From Sternotherus odoratus (Eukaryota; Chordata; Testudines; Kinosternidae), in contig JAVMKO010000195.1 in assembly GCA_032164245.1 (NCBI GenBank), positions 434,001 to 498,000 of the forward strand: 64,000 nt of DNA, read 5' to 3'. The first letter of the stretch is position 1. The number at the start of each line of letters is the position of its first letter. Made by a program: the position numbers and the translations under genes. The notes beneath the pieces were generated by a model, which did no database searches, had not been told where the DNA came from, and was given only the letters and a program-made list of their open reading frames with translations. Below, piece by piece: positions 39,265 to 51,530 of this stretch.

Positions 39265-39389
39265 GTGAGTAAGCGATCAGTGCTTGGAATTTCTCATCTG
39301 TACTTGCTCTAATTTTTTTCACAGGCCATGTGCTTCCTCGTTGGGTGCGGGGTGCTGTGGGATCAAGGCTGGGGAAGGGACTAGAGTCA

Positions 39390-39735
39390 CAGGGGCCAGT
39401 TTTAACTGGGTAAATAAGCACCCGACTTTCCCTATAAGCCAAACATCAAGCTAATCCCATTTCAAACCCAGGCCAAACAAGCCAGTCCCTAAGAACTGAA
39501 ACACTCTGACTTGATTCCCCCAGCGTGCAGTCTGGGACTGTGATGGGACCGCTGTGCACCCCTGACTCTCTCCCCTCTTTGCCCCTCCCTTCCCCAATTG
39601 ACAAGAGTTGATCAAAAAAGAACCAAGAAGCTACAACAAGCAACAACCTACAAACCAAAAACTAACCAACAGGCAACTCACAACCAATTAAGCCAAAAAC
39701 AAGCCCAAATTCTACCTTTTTTCCTATAGGTTTGG
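39390..39735. repeat. Dispersed repeat, long copy (ccagttttaactgggtaaat)
   Basis: It interrupts unit E: unit sequence resumes at about 39740 (gtttgaccatagtctgcc). It ends with accaattaagccaaaaacaagcc, shared with the short copy at 33169. The family is not identified; its size and two truncation lengths suit a SINE-like or LTR element. Confidence 0.55.
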
Positions 39736-39939
39736 GATGTTTGACCATAGTCTGCCATGCAGTGTGGCTATTTCGGGTATCCATGCCCCATTCTGTGGGG
39801 CTCCTCAGTCTGCTTAGTTCTGCTGGAGGTAGGAGGTGGCCAATGCTGAGGCATGACTTATTTTTAATCTAGTGTCCCATATCCTGTATCCAGTCTATAT
39901 AGGATACATTGTGTCCTTGATTCCACTAATATTAAGGTA

Positions 39940-40289
39940 AAGCATTCTACACTTCCGGCTCCAGGTAAGCTGCACCAGGCTGAAGTCTGCACCCTGAATC
40001 ACTCCTGCACCCCAACTCCATGCCCTGAGCTTCCTGCGCACAACCCCCTGCCACACCCCTCCTACACCTCTGCCCTGAGCCCCCTGACACACTCCACACC
40101 CCCTCCTGCACTCCAACCACCTTCCTGGAGCCCTCTTGTACACTCCACACCCCTGCTCTGCCCCAACCCCTTGCCCTGAACGTCCTAGACCCTGCCCCAC
40201 CCCGACATTCATGGCTCTGCAAGCAATTTCGCTACCCAGATGTGTCCCTCGGGCCAAAAAGTTTGCCCACCCCTGTTCTGGGATGTTTT
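39940..40289. mobile_element. hAT element fragment, 3' end
   Basis: It ends gggccaaaaagtttgcccaccc + ctg, the typical terminus of the hAT family at 60146-60865. The interior is the same C-rich ccctgagccccctgacac style. The left terminus is missing. Confidence 0.6.
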
Positions 40290-40825
40290 CTATCAGTGAG
40301 ACTGCCGGCTTGGACAGGTACTTGGGAAGGTAGGGGTTGTAAATTTATGATGAAGTATGCTCTGTGTTAAAATAAAATTACCCTGTGACATACCAGCAGC
40401 CTTTGGCTCTTTCTCTTAAAGTGTGAAATAGCAATCGGGGTCACTGCCCAAATGGGGCGGGGAGGAGATGGACAGACACATGGCACTGTCCCACCTGCAA
40501 CACCTTGAGTCCCCAAATCCTTGTACCTGCCATCCCTCACTAATGGTGCCTTCCTGCACTCTATGCAGCAATTCAAGCTGGAGAAAGCGGATGTGCTGGA
40601 GGTCACGGGTGTAGCGCATTGAGAGCCTGCAACAGAGCAACACCCTGTGTAATGACTCCCTGGTCCCTGTAGCCTCCCATGCACTGGTGAGGATCTGTCT
40701 GAGGGGAGGGTCTGTCTGCCCCAATGCAACCCAGAGGGACGGTCAAGCGCAGTGAGATGCGCTCTCCTGTCCCTGTGTTCTCCTGTGGGTCATATAGGAT
40801 CTGTCTGCCTCCGGGTGGTCTAGTC
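40290..40825. other. Unassigned sequence, no gene seen
   Basis: Mixed sequence without recognisable exons. Minus-strand frames of about 100-120 codons overlap here but resemble no family I know. Confidence 0.4.
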
Positions 40826-41117
40826 CAGGAGTTGGCAACCTTTCAGAAGTGGTGTGCCGAGTCCTCATTTATTCACTCTCATTTAAGGTTTTGTGTGCCC
40901 GTAATATATTTTACTGTTTTTAAAAGGTCTCTTTCTATGAGTCTATAATGTAGAACTAAATTATTGTTGTATGTAAAATAAGTAAGGTTTTAAAAATGTT
41001 TAAGAAGATTGATTTTAAAATTAAATGAAAATGCAGAGCCCTCCGGACTGGTGACCAGAACCTGGGCAGCGTGAGTGCCACTGAAATCTGCTCGCCTGCC
41101 ATAGGTTGCCTACCCCG
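40826..41117. mobile_element. hAT MITE, diverged TSD
   Basis: Termini caggagttggcaacctttca and ataggttgcctacccc are inverted repeats. The flanks gtctagtc (40818-40825) and gtccatgc (41118-41125) are a partly decayed 8-bp duplication. The interior is AT-rich (ctttctatgagtctataatg). A second copy lies at 61953-62232. Confidence 0.85.
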
Positions 41118-41640
41118 GTCCATGCCATGCTGAGGAGAGTTCATGCTGCCTGCCAGGCTCAGTGTCACTCCTCCCACAGCTTCATGGGGACTTTGGGAAG
41201 ATTCTTGTTGCTGTAACGGGAGCACAGAGCACGAGCGGCTAGTTGGCTGTTTTGGGGGCTCTGGGACCGAGGGGTGGGAACTCAGGCACGGCTTTGGGCT
41301 CAAGAGAAAAGGGGCTTAGGCTAGAGATGCCCAGAACCGCTCTGTCCCCCTACAGCTCCAGCACTGCAGCACCCAAAAGCCTCAGGCGGCTCCAGGTCTG
41401 ATTGTGTTGGGTGCTGCACGGAAAATCAGAGAGGACCAGAGAGATGTGTATGGAGATGGCTAGATGAGCGTCGCTGCCATACAGAGGAGGGATGGAGAGG
41501 GGGGGTGTGGCATATGGAGGACAGATGACGTGTTGCAGGCTAACAGATTTGTGGGTTTGGCTTGTGGCCGATTGCCACAGCAGCTCCTCGTCCCCCATTT
41601 GCTGGGCTGTATTTGATGCTGACCCATTTCTTGCAGGTAG
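41118..41640. other. Unassigned sequence, no gene seen
   Basis: No recognisable repeat or exon. It lies between the MITE and the 56-bp minisatellite. Confidence 0.4.
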
Positions 41641-41654
41641 GACCAAGCGGTATC

Positions 41655-42905
41655 TCTCCCTGAATCCAGCTCTGGTACCCTTACCCTAATAGAACCCCAG
41701 GAACCCCATCCCCTCCCCAATCCAGCTCCGGTACCCTTACCCTAATATAACCCCCGGAACCCCATCCCCTCCCCAATCCAGCTCTGGTACCCTTACCCTA
41801 ATATAACCCCCGGAACCCCATCCCCTCCCCAATCCAGCTCCGGTACCCTTACCCTAATATAACCCCCAGAACCCCATCCCCTCCCCAATCCAGCTCTGGT
41901 ACCCTTACCCTAATATAACCCCCGGGACCCCATCCCCTCCCCAATCCAGCTCTGGTACCCTTACCCTAATATAACCCCCGGAACCCCCTCCCCTCCCCAA
42001 TCCAGCTCTGGTACCCTTACCCTAATATAACCCCCGGGACCCCCTCCCCTCCCCAATCCAGCTCTGGTACCCTTACCCTAATATAACCCCCGGAACCCCC
42101 TCCCCTCCCCAATCCAGCTCTGGTACCCTTACCCTACTATAACCCCCGGAACCCCATCCCCTCCCCAATCCAGCTCTGGTACCCTTACCCTAATGTAACC
42201 CCCGGAACCCCATCCCCTCCCCAATCCAGCTCCGGTACCCTTACCCTAATGTAACCCCCGGAACCCCCTCCCCTCCCCAATCCAGCTCTGGTACCCTTAC
42301 CCTAATATAACCCCCGGAACCCCATCCCCTCCCCAATCCAGCTCTGGTACCCTTACCCTAATGTAACCCCCGGAACCCCATCCCCTCCCCAATCCAGCTC
42401 TGGTACCCTTACCCTAATATAACCCCCGGGACCCCCTCCCCTCCCCAATCCAGCTCTGGTACCCTTACCCTACTATAACCCCCGGAACCCCATCCCCTCC
42501 CCAATCCAGCTCTGGTACCCTTACCCTAATGTAACCCCCGGAACCCCCTCCCCTCCCCAATCCAGCTCTGGTACCCTTACCCTAATATAACCCCCGGAAC
42601 CCCATCCCCTCCCCAATCCAGCTCTGGTACCCTTACCCTACTATAACCCCCGGAACCCCATCCCCTCCCCAATCCAGCTCTGGTACCCTTACCCTAATGT
42701 AACCCCCAGAACCCCATCCCCTCCCCAATCCAGCTCTGGTACCCTTACCCTACTATAACCCCCGGAACCCCATCCCCTCCCCAATCCAGCTCTGGTACCC
42801 TTACCCTACTATAACCCCCGGAACCCCATCCCCTCCCCAATCCAGCTCTGGTACCCTTACCCTAATGTAACCCCCAGAACCCCATCCCCTCCCCAATCCA
42901 GCTCT
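41655..42905. repeat. 56-bp minisatellite, about 22 copies
   Basis: The unit aatccagctctggtaccc + ttaccctaatataaccc + ccggaaccccatcccctcccc repeats 22 times at 56-57 bp. Positions 25-35 alternate among aatataac, actataac and aatgtaac. The flanks decay gradually to about 42990. The resemblance to telomere repeats is limited to the ACCCTAA core. Confidence 0.95.
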
Positions 42906-43099
42906 CCCTCTCACCCCCAAACCCAAACAAAACGCTCTCGTACCCCACCAAACCCCTCCCCGAATCCAGCTCTTACCCCCCCCAACCCAACCCCCAGCCC
43001 CTGTAACCCCAACTCCACCCTCCAATCCCCCTCCCGCCAGGGGGGCACCAGTCTCCTCTCGGGGGGGATGGGGACGATGCACCCCCCCCCCTTTGCCAC

Positions 43100-43450
43100 A
43101 AGGTCCCCCCCCCCATCTCCAGAGTTCTGCTCCTCTTAACGGCTCCCACCCCGCGCCCCTTGTCCTCCTCCTGGCCAGGCTGGGGCCGGGCACAGCAACC
43201 CCGCCCCGCTGCTCTGCGCCTGCGCCGGCCTCGCAGCCTCCTGCCGCCCGTCAGGGACGTGGAACCGCGCAGGGGTGACCTGGCTCGCGCACAGTCCGTG
43301 GGCGCAACCACCACGGGCGGGTGGGGAGGGGGGACTGGGGATGCCCGTCCGCCCGCCGCCTGCTCGGAGCACAGAGCGGGGACGCCGCTGGCGTCAGAGC
43401 TGGGCGGGCAGCGAACCAGCCAGTTTGACCAATGAAAAGTGTGGCTCGCC
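43100..43450. promoter_or_regulatory. CpG-rich promoter-like segment between two minisatellites
   Basis: CpG-dense, in contrast with the flanks. It contains an NRF1-type site (ctgcgcctgcgccgg, about 43213), GC boxes (gggcggg), and an NF-Y CCAAT box (gaccaatgaaaag, about 43428). No TATA box. No first exon can be assigned because minisatellites begin on both sides within about 200 bp. Confidence 0.5.
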
Positions 43451-43454
43451 CACG

Positions 43455-45835
43455 GGGAAGACCCCCCCCCGGTGGCCACTAGAGGTACCGCAGGGTGCGG
43501 CGCCCTTGGCGGGGCAGTGCCCCCCCCGGTGGCCACTAGAGGTACCGCAGGGTGCGGCGCCCTTGGCGGGGCAGTGCCCCCCCCGGTGGCCACTAGAGGT
43601 ACCGCAGGGTGCGGCGCCCTTGGCGGGGCAGTGCCCCCCACGGTGGCCACTAGAGGTACCGCAGGGTGCGGCGCCCTTGGCGGGGCAGTGCCCCCCCCCC
43701 GGTGGACACTAGAGGTACCGCAGGGTGCGGCGCCCTTGGCGGGGCAGTGCCCCCCCCCGGTGGACACTAGAGGTACCGCAGGGTGCGGCGCCCTTGGCGG
43801 GGCAGGGCCCCCCCCCCGGTGGACACTAGAGGTACCGCAGGGTGCGGCGCCCTTGGCGGGGCAGTGCCCCCCCGGTGGACACTAGAGGTACCGCAGGGTG
43901 CGGCGCCCTTGGCGGGGCAGTGACCCCCCCCCCCCCGGTGGACACTAGAGGTACCGCAGGGTGCGGCGCCCTTGGCGGGGCAGTGCCCCCCCCGGTGGCC
44001 ACTAGAGGTACCGCAGGGTGCGGCGCCCTTGGCGGGGCAGTGCCCCCCCCCCGGTGGACACTAGAGGTACCGCAGGGTGCGGCGCCCTTGGCGGGGCAGT
44101 GCCCCCCCGGTGGACACTAGAGGTACCGCAGGGTGCGGCGCCCTTGGCGGGGCAGTGCCCCCCCCCCGGTGGACACTAGAGGTACCGCAGCGTGCGGCGC
44201 CCTTGGCGGGGCAGTGCCCCCCCCCCCGGTGGACACTAGAGGTACCGCAGGGTGCGGCGCCCTTGGCGGGGCAGTGACCCCCCCGGTGGACACTAGAGGT
44301 ACCGCAGCGTGCGGCGCCCTTGGCGGGGCAGTGCCCCCCCCCCGGTGGACACTAGAGGTACCGCAGGGTGCGGCGCCCTTGGCGGGGCAGTGCCCCCCCG
44401 GTGGACACTAGAGGTACCGCAGGGTGCGGCGCCCTTGGCGGGGCAGTGCCCCCCCCCCCCGGTGGACACTAGAGGTACCGCAGGGTGCGGCGCCCTTGGC
44501 GGGGCAGTGCCCCCCCGGTGGACACTAGAGGTACCGCAGGGTGCGGCGCCCTTGGCGGGGCAGTGCCCCCCCGGTGGACACTAGAGGTACCGCAGGGTGC
44601 GGCGCCCTTGGCGGGGCAGTGCCCCCCCCCCCGGTGGACACTAGAGGTACCGCAGGGTGCGGCGCCCTTGGCGGGGCAGTGCCCCCCCGGTGGACACTAG
44701 AGGTACCGCAGGGTGCGGCGCCCTTGGCGGGGCAGTGCCCCCCCCCCCGGTGGACACTAGAGGTACCGCAGGGTGCGGCGCCCTTGGCGGGGCAGTGCCC
44801 CCCCGGTGGACACTAGAGGTACCGCAGGGTGCGGCGCCCTTGGCGGGGCAGTGCCCCCCCCCCGGTGGACACTAGAGGTACCGCAGGGTGCGGCGCCCTT
44901 GGCGGGGCAGTGCCCCCCCGGTGGACACTAGAGGTACCGCAGCGTGCGGCGCCCTTGGCGGGGCAGTGACACCCCCGGTGGACACTAGAGGTACCGCAGG
45001 GTGCGGCGCCCTTGGCGGGGCAGTGCCCCCCCGGTGGACACTAGAGGTACCGCAGGGTGCGGCGCCCTTGGCGGGGCAGTGCCCCCCCCCCCGGTGGACA
45101 CTAGAGGTACCGCAGGGTGCGGCGCCCTTGGCGGGGCAGTGCCCCCCCGGTGGACACTAGAGGTACCGCAGGGTGCGGCGCCCTTGGCGGGGCAGTGCCC
45201 CCCCCCCCGGTGGACACTAGAGGTACCGCAGGGTGCGGCGCCCTTGGCGGGGCAGTGCCCCCCCGGTGGACACTAGAGGTACCGCAGCGTGCGGCGCCCT
45301 TGGCGGGGCAGTGACACCCCCGGTGGACACTAGAGGTACCGCAGGGTGCGGCGCCCTTGGCGGGGCAGTGCCCCCCCGGTGGACACTAGAGGTACCGCAG
45401 GGTGCGGCGCCCTTGGCGGGGCAGTGCCCCCCCGGTGGACACTAGAGGTACCGCAGGGTGCGGCGCCCTTGGCGGGGCAGTGCCCCCCCCCCGGTGGACA
45501 CTAGAGGTACCGCAGGGTGCGGCGCCCTTGGCGGGGCAGTGCCCCCCCGGTGGACACTAGAGGTACCGCAGGGTGCGGCGCCCTTGGCGGGGCAGTGCCC
45601 CCCCCCCCGGTGGACACTAGAGGTACCGCAGGGTGCGGCGCCCTTGGCGGGGCAGTGCCCCCCCGGTGGACACTAGAGGTACCGCAGCGTGCGGCGCCCT
45701 TGGCGGGGCAGTGACACCCCCGGTGGACACTAGAGGTACCGCAGGGTGCGGCGCCCTTGGCGGGGCAGTGCCCCCCCCCCCGGTGGACACTAGAGGTACC
45801 GCAGGGTGCGGCGCCCTTGGCGGGGCAGTGCCCCC
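43455..45835. repeat. 58-60-bp minisatellite, about 41 copies
   Basis: The unit ggtggacactagaggtaccg + cagggtgcggcgcccttgg + cggggcagtgc and a C-run of 6-11 repeats about 41 times. The left four copies carry ggtggccac and the rest ggtggacac; a cagcgtgcgg variant recurs. The repeated open frames (PWRGSAPPVDTRGTAGCGAL) are artefacts of the unit. Confidence 0.96.
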
Positions 45836-46075
45836 CGTGGTCATTGAGGGGATCCACCGAAGGTGGTTCCCTGCGAGACGCAGTGACCCGCCCGTGGCCC
45901 TAAGGCGCAGCAGTGACACTCGGGGGAGGCACAGACGAGCGTTTCCCTCGGACCAGCAGTGACACCCAGTAGCCAAGCGGGATGCCGCACAGGCGGTGGT
46001 GCCCGTAGAGAAGCAGGGGCACCGTACTGCACAGCGCAGCGAGAGGGGCTCAGAAGGCGGGTTTCCCTTAGCGCA
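45836..46075. repeat. Diverged intermediate units between two arrays
   Basis: Here cagcagtgacac recurs at about 55-60-bp spacing (45889 variant, 45909, 45955, 46075) with decayed text between. The sequence shares the cagtgacacccggtgg core with both neighbouring arrays and links them. Confidence 0.7.
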
Positions 46076-49000
46076 GCAGTGACACCCGGTGGCCAGTCCG
46101 GGGTAATACACAGACGGTGTATGCCGGGGAGCAGCGGTGACACCCGGTGGTCAGGCAGGGTAATACACAGACGGTGTATGCCGGGGAGCAGCGGTGCCAC
46201 CCGGTGGCCAGCCAGGGTAATACACAGACGGTGTATGCCGGGGAGCAGCGGTGACACCCGGTGGCCAGTCCGGGGTAATGCACAGACGGTGTATGCCGGG
46301 GAGCAGCGGTGCCACCCGGTGGCCGGCCCGGGGTAATACACAGACGGTGTATGCCGGGGAGCAGCGGTGACACCCGGTGGCCGGCCCGGGGTAATACACA
46401 GACGGTGTATGCCGGGGAGCAGCGGTGACACCCGGTGGCCAGCCAGGGTAATACACAGACGGTGTATGCAGGGGAGCAGCGGTGACACCCGGTGGGCGGT
46501 CCGGGGTAATACACAGACGGTGTATGCCGGGGAGCAGCGGTGACACCCGGTGGCCAGCCGGGGTAATACACAGACGATGTATGCCGGGGAGCAGCGGTGA
46601 CACCCGGTGGCCGGCCAGGGTAATACAGAGACGGTGTATGCCAGGGAGCAGCGGTGACACCCGGTGGCCAGCCAGGGTAATACACAGACGGTGTATGCCG
46701 GGGAGCAGCGGTGACACCCGGTGGCCAGCCGGGGTAATACACAGATAGTGTATGCCGGGGAGCAGCAGTGACACCCGGTGGCCAGTCCGGGGTAATACAC
46801 GGACGGTGTATGCCGGGGAGCAGCGGTGACACCCGGTGGCCGGCCCGAGGTAATACACAGACGGTTTATGCCGGGGAGCAGCGGTGACACCCGGTGGCCA
46901 GTCCGGGGTAATGCACAGACGGTGTATGCCGGGGAGCAGCGGTGACACCCGGTGGCCAGCCGGGGTAATACACAGACGGTGTATGCCGGGGAGCAGCGGT
47001 GCCACCCGGTGGCCAGCCAGGGTAATACACAGACGGTGTATGCCGGGGAGCAGCGGTGACACCCGGTGGCCAGTCCGGGGTAATGCACAGACGGTGTATG
47101 CCGGGGAGCAGCGGTGACACCCGGTGGCCGGCCCGGGGTAATACACAGACGGTGTATGCCGGGGAGCAGCGGTGACACCCGGTGGCCAGCCAGGGTAATA
47201 CACAGACGGTGTATGCAGGGGAGCAGCGGTGACACCCGGTGGGCGGTCCGGGGTAATACACAGACGGTGTATGCCGGGGAGCAGCGGTGACACCCGGTGG
47301 CCAGCCGGGGTAATACACAGACGATGTATGCCAGGGAGCAGCGGTGACACCCGGTGGCCGGCCAGGGTAATACAGAGACGGTGTATGCCAGGGAGCAGCG
47401 GTGACACCCGGTGGCCAGCCAGGGTAATACACAGACGGTGTATGCCGGGGAGCAGCGGTGACACCCGGTGGCCAGCCAGGGTAATACACTGACGGTGTAT
47501 GCCGGGGAGCAGCGGTGACACCCGGTGGCCAGCCAGGGTAATACACAGACGGTGTATGCCGGGGAGCAGCAGTGACACCCGGTGGCCAGCCAGGGTAATA
47601 CACGGACGGTGTATGCCGGGGAGCAGCGGTGACACCCGGTGGCCAGCCAGGGTAATACACAGACGGTTTATGCCGGGGAGCAGCGGTGACACCCGGTGGC
47701 CGGCCCGGGGTAATACACAGACGGTTTATGCCGGGGAGCAGCGGTGACACCCGGTGGCCAGCCAGGGTAATACAAAGACGGTGTATGCCGGGGAGCAGCG
47801 GTGACACCCGGTGGCCAGCCAGGGTAATACACAGACGGTGTATGCCGGGGAGCAGCGGTGACACCCGGTGGCCGGCCAGGGTAATACACAGACGGTGTAT
47901 GCCGGGGAGCAGCAGTGACACCCGGTGGCCAGTCCGGGGTAATACACGGACGGTGTATGCCGGGGAGCAGCGGTGACACCCGGTGGCCGGCCCGAGGTAA
48001 TACACAGACGGTTTATGCCGGGGAGCAGCGGTGACACCCGGTGGCCAGTCCGGGGTAATGCACAGACGGTGTATGCCGGGGAGCAGCGGTGACACCCGGT
48101 GGCCAGCCGGGGTAATACACAGACGGTGTATGCCGGGGAGCAGCGGTGCCACCCGGTGGCCAGCCAGGGTAATACACAGACGGTGTATGCCGGGGAGCAG
48201 CGGTGACACCCGGTGGCCAGTCCGGGGTAATGCACAGACGGTGTATGCCGGGGAGCAGCGGTGACACCCGGTGGCCGGCCCGGGGTAATACACAGACGGT
48301 GTATGCCGGGGAGCAGCGGTGACACCCGGTGGCCGGCCCGGGGTAATACACAGACGGTGTATGCCGGGGAGCAGCGGTGACACCCGGTGGCCAGCCAGGG
48401 TAATACACAGACGGTGTATGCAGGGGAGCAGCGGTGACACCCGGTGGGCGGTCCGGGGTAATACACAGACGGTGTATGCCGGGGAGCAGCGGTGACACCC
48501 GGTGGCCAGCCGGGGTAATACACAGACGATGTATGCCAGGGAGCAGCGGTGACACCCGGTGGCCGGCCAGGGTAATACAGAGACGGTGTATGCCGGGGAG
48601 CAGCGGTGACACCCGGTGGCCAGCCAGGGTAATACACAGACGGTGTATGCCGGGGAGCAGCGGTGACACCCGGTGGCCAGCCAGGGTAATACACAGACGG
48701 TGTATGCCGGGGAGCAGCGGTGACACCCGGTGGCCAGCCAGGGTAATACACAGACGGTGTATGCAGGGGAGCAGCGGTGACACCCGGTGGGCGGTCCGGG
48801 GTAATACACAGACGGTGTATGCCGGGGAGCAGCGGTGACACCCGGTGGCCGGCCGGGGTAATACACAGACGATGTATGCCAGGGAGCAGCGGTGACACCC
48901 GGTGGCCGGCCAGGGTAATACAGAGACGGTGTATGCCGGGGAGCAGCGGTGACACCCGGTGGCCAGCCAGGGTAATACACAGACGGTGTATGCCGGGGAG

Positions 49001-51090
49001 CAGCGGTGACACCCGGTGGCCAGCCAGGGTAATACACAGACGGTGTATGCCGGGGAGCAGCGGTGACACCCGGTGGCCAGCCGGGGTAATACACAGACGG
49101 TGTATGCCGGGGAGCAGCAGTGACACCCGGTGGCCAGCCAGGGTAATACACGGACGGTGTATGCCGGGGAGCAGCGGTGACACCCGGTGGCCAGCCAGGG
49201 TAATACACAGACGGTTTATGCCGGGGAGCAGCGGTGACACCCGGTGGCCGGCCCGGGGTAATACACAGACGGTTTATGCCGGGGAGCAGCGGTGACACCC
49301 GGTGGCCAGCCAGGGTAATACAAAGACGGTGTATGCCGGGGAGCAGCGGTGACACCCGGTGGCCGGCCAGGGTAATACACAGACGGTCTATGCCGGGGAG
49401 CAGCGGTGACACCCGGTGGTCAGCCAGGGTAATACACAGACGGTGTATGCCGGGGAGCAGCGGTGACACCCGGTGGTCAGCCAGGGTAATACACAGACGG
49501 TGTATGCCAGGGAGCAGCGGTGACACCCGGTGGCCGGCCAGGGTAATACACAGACGGTGTATGCCGGGGAGCAGCGGTGACACCCGGTGGCCAGTCCGGG
49601 GTAATACACAGACGGTGTATGCCGGGGAGCAGCGGTGACACCCGGTGGCCGGGCAGGGAAATACACAGACGGTGTATGCCGGGGAGCAGCGGTGACACCC
49701 GGTGGCCAGTCCGGGGTAATACACAGACGGTGTATGCCGGGGAGCAGCGGTGACACCCGGTGGCCGGCCCGGGGTAATACACAGACGGTGTATGCCGGGG
49801 AGCAGCGGTGACACCCGGTGGCCAGTCGGGGTAATACACAGACGGTGTATGCCGGGGAGCAGCGGTGACACCCGGTGGCCGGCCAGGGTAATACACAGAC
49901 GGTGTATGCCGGGGAGCAGCGGTGACACCCGGTGGTCGGCCTGGGGTAATACACAGACGGTGTATGCCGGGGAGCAGCGGTGACACCCGGTGGCCGGCCA
50001 GGGTAATACACAGACGGTGTATGACGGGGAGCAGCGGTGACACCCGGTGGCCAGTCCGGGGTAATACACAGACGGTGTATGCCGGGGAGAAGCGGTGACA
50101 CCCGGTGGTCAGCCAGGGTAATACACAGACGGTGTATGCCAGGGAGCAGCGGTGACACCCGGTGGCCGGCCAGGGTAATACACAGACGGTGTATGCCGGG
50201 GAGCAGCGGTGACACCCGGTGGCCAGTCCGGGGTAATACACAGACGGTGTATGCCGGGGAGCAGCGGTGACACCCGGTGGCCAGTCCGGGGTAATACACA
50301 GACGGTGTATGCCGGGGAGCAGCGGTGACACCCGGTGGCCGGCCCGGGGTAATACACAGACGGTGTATGCCGGGGAGCAGCGGTGACACCCGGTGGCCGG
50401 GCAGGGAAATACACAGACGGTGTATGCCGGGGAGCAGCGGTGACACCCGGTGGCCAGTCCGGGGTAATACACAGACGGTGTATGCCGGGGAGCAGCGGTG
50501 ACACCCGATGGCCAGCCCGGGGTACTACACAGACGGTGTATGCCGGGGAGCAGCGGTGACACCCGGTGGCCGGCCAGGGTAATACACAGACGGTGTATGC
50601 CGGGGAGGAGCGGTGACACCCGGTGGCCAGCCCGGGGTACTACACAGACGGTGTATGCTGGGGAGCAGCGGTGACACCCGGTGGCCAGCCCGGGGTACTA
50701 CACAGACGGTGTATGCCGGGGAGCAGCGGTGACACCCGGTGGCCAGCCCGGGGTAATACACAGACGGTGTATGCCGGGGAGCAGCGGTGACACCCGGTGG
50801 CCAGCCCGGGGTAATACACAGACGGTGTATGCCGGGGAGCAGCGGTGACACCCGGTGGCCGGCCCGGGGTACTACACAGACGGTGTATGCCGGGGAGCAG
50901 CGGTGACACCCGGTGGCCAGCCAGGGTACTACACAGACGGTGTATGCCGGGGAGCAGCGGTGACACCCGGTGGCCAGCCCGGGGTAATACACAGGCGGTG
51001 TATGCCGGGGAGCAGCGGTGACACCCGGTGGCCAGCCCGGGGTAATACACAGACGGTGTATGCCTGGCAGCAGCGGTGACACCCGGTGGC
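46076..51090. repeat. 57-bp minisatellite, about 88 copies, with higher-order structure
   Basis: The unit ggtgacacccggtggccag + ccagggtaatacacagacgg + tgtatgccggggagcagc repeats with only a few point variants. Variant markers recur at fixed offsets: the gggcggtccgg variant near 46490, 47237, 48442 and 48785; tacaaagacgg at 47770 and 49318. The right end (about 50515-50940) uses a gggtactacac variant. Because 57 is 19 codons, frames stay open for up to 1067 codons on the minus strand. All frames are open, so this is not evidence of coding. Confidence 0.97.
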
Positions 51091-51530
51091 CAGTTCAGGT
51101 AATGCACAAACTGCATCATCCCATGAAACAGCAGTGACACCCAGTGGCCAGCTGCGAGTACTGCATGGGGAGGCTGGTCTCCCCTGAAGGAGCATGACCA
51201 GTGGTCAATTGGGATAATGAGGCGGGGGGGTCCGTCAATGGTGCAGCAGTGACACCTGGTGGTCAGTTGGGGGTAATGCACAGAAGAGGCGACAGTGCAG
51301 ATCCAGACTAACACTACCGCTCTGAATCTGTAGAGACTGACTAGTTTATTTCAGCCTTGAACCTGTACAGATAATGTTTTCATTGGCGCAGCAGTGACAC
51401 CCGGTGGCCAGTCAGGGTAATGCAGAGTGGCCAGAAGGTGTGGTGTCTTTAAGGTGCCACAGGACTCTTTGTTACCTCTGCTATTCCAGACGAACATGGC
51501 TACCTCTCTGATTCCAGGACATAAAGTGTT
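51091..51530. repeat. Decayed right edge of the 57-bp array with SINE-tail pieces
   Basis: Diverged units (cagcagtgacacccagtggcc at about 51130, cagcagtgacacctggtgg at about 51245, cagcagtgacacccggtggcc at about 51390) are interrupted by pieces of a turtle SINE tail: cagactaacactaccgctctg at about 51305 and ctttaaggtgccacaggactc at about 51448, which I associate with CTCTAAGGTGCCACAAG-type SINE ends. Confidence 0.65.

Noticed and set aside
41655..42905. Interstitial telomeric repeat
   Set aside because: Only a single ACCCTAA core occurs per 56-bp unit; there are no consecutive CCCTAA hexamers.
43439..45962. Repeated small frames reading MRRPWRGSAPPVDTRGTAGC
   Set aside because: Each is one or two units of the 58-60-bp minisatellite; frame changes follow C-run length.
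46866..50069. A 1067-codon minus-strand open frame of 19-residue repeats
   Set aside because: The unit is 57 bp and happens to lack stops, so all frames on the minus strand and several on the plus strand stay open. There is no conserved start, no splice context and no family resemblance.
43455..51090. CRISPR-like array of regular repeats
   Set aside because: The units are directly adjoining with no unique spacers, and the sequence is vertebrate.
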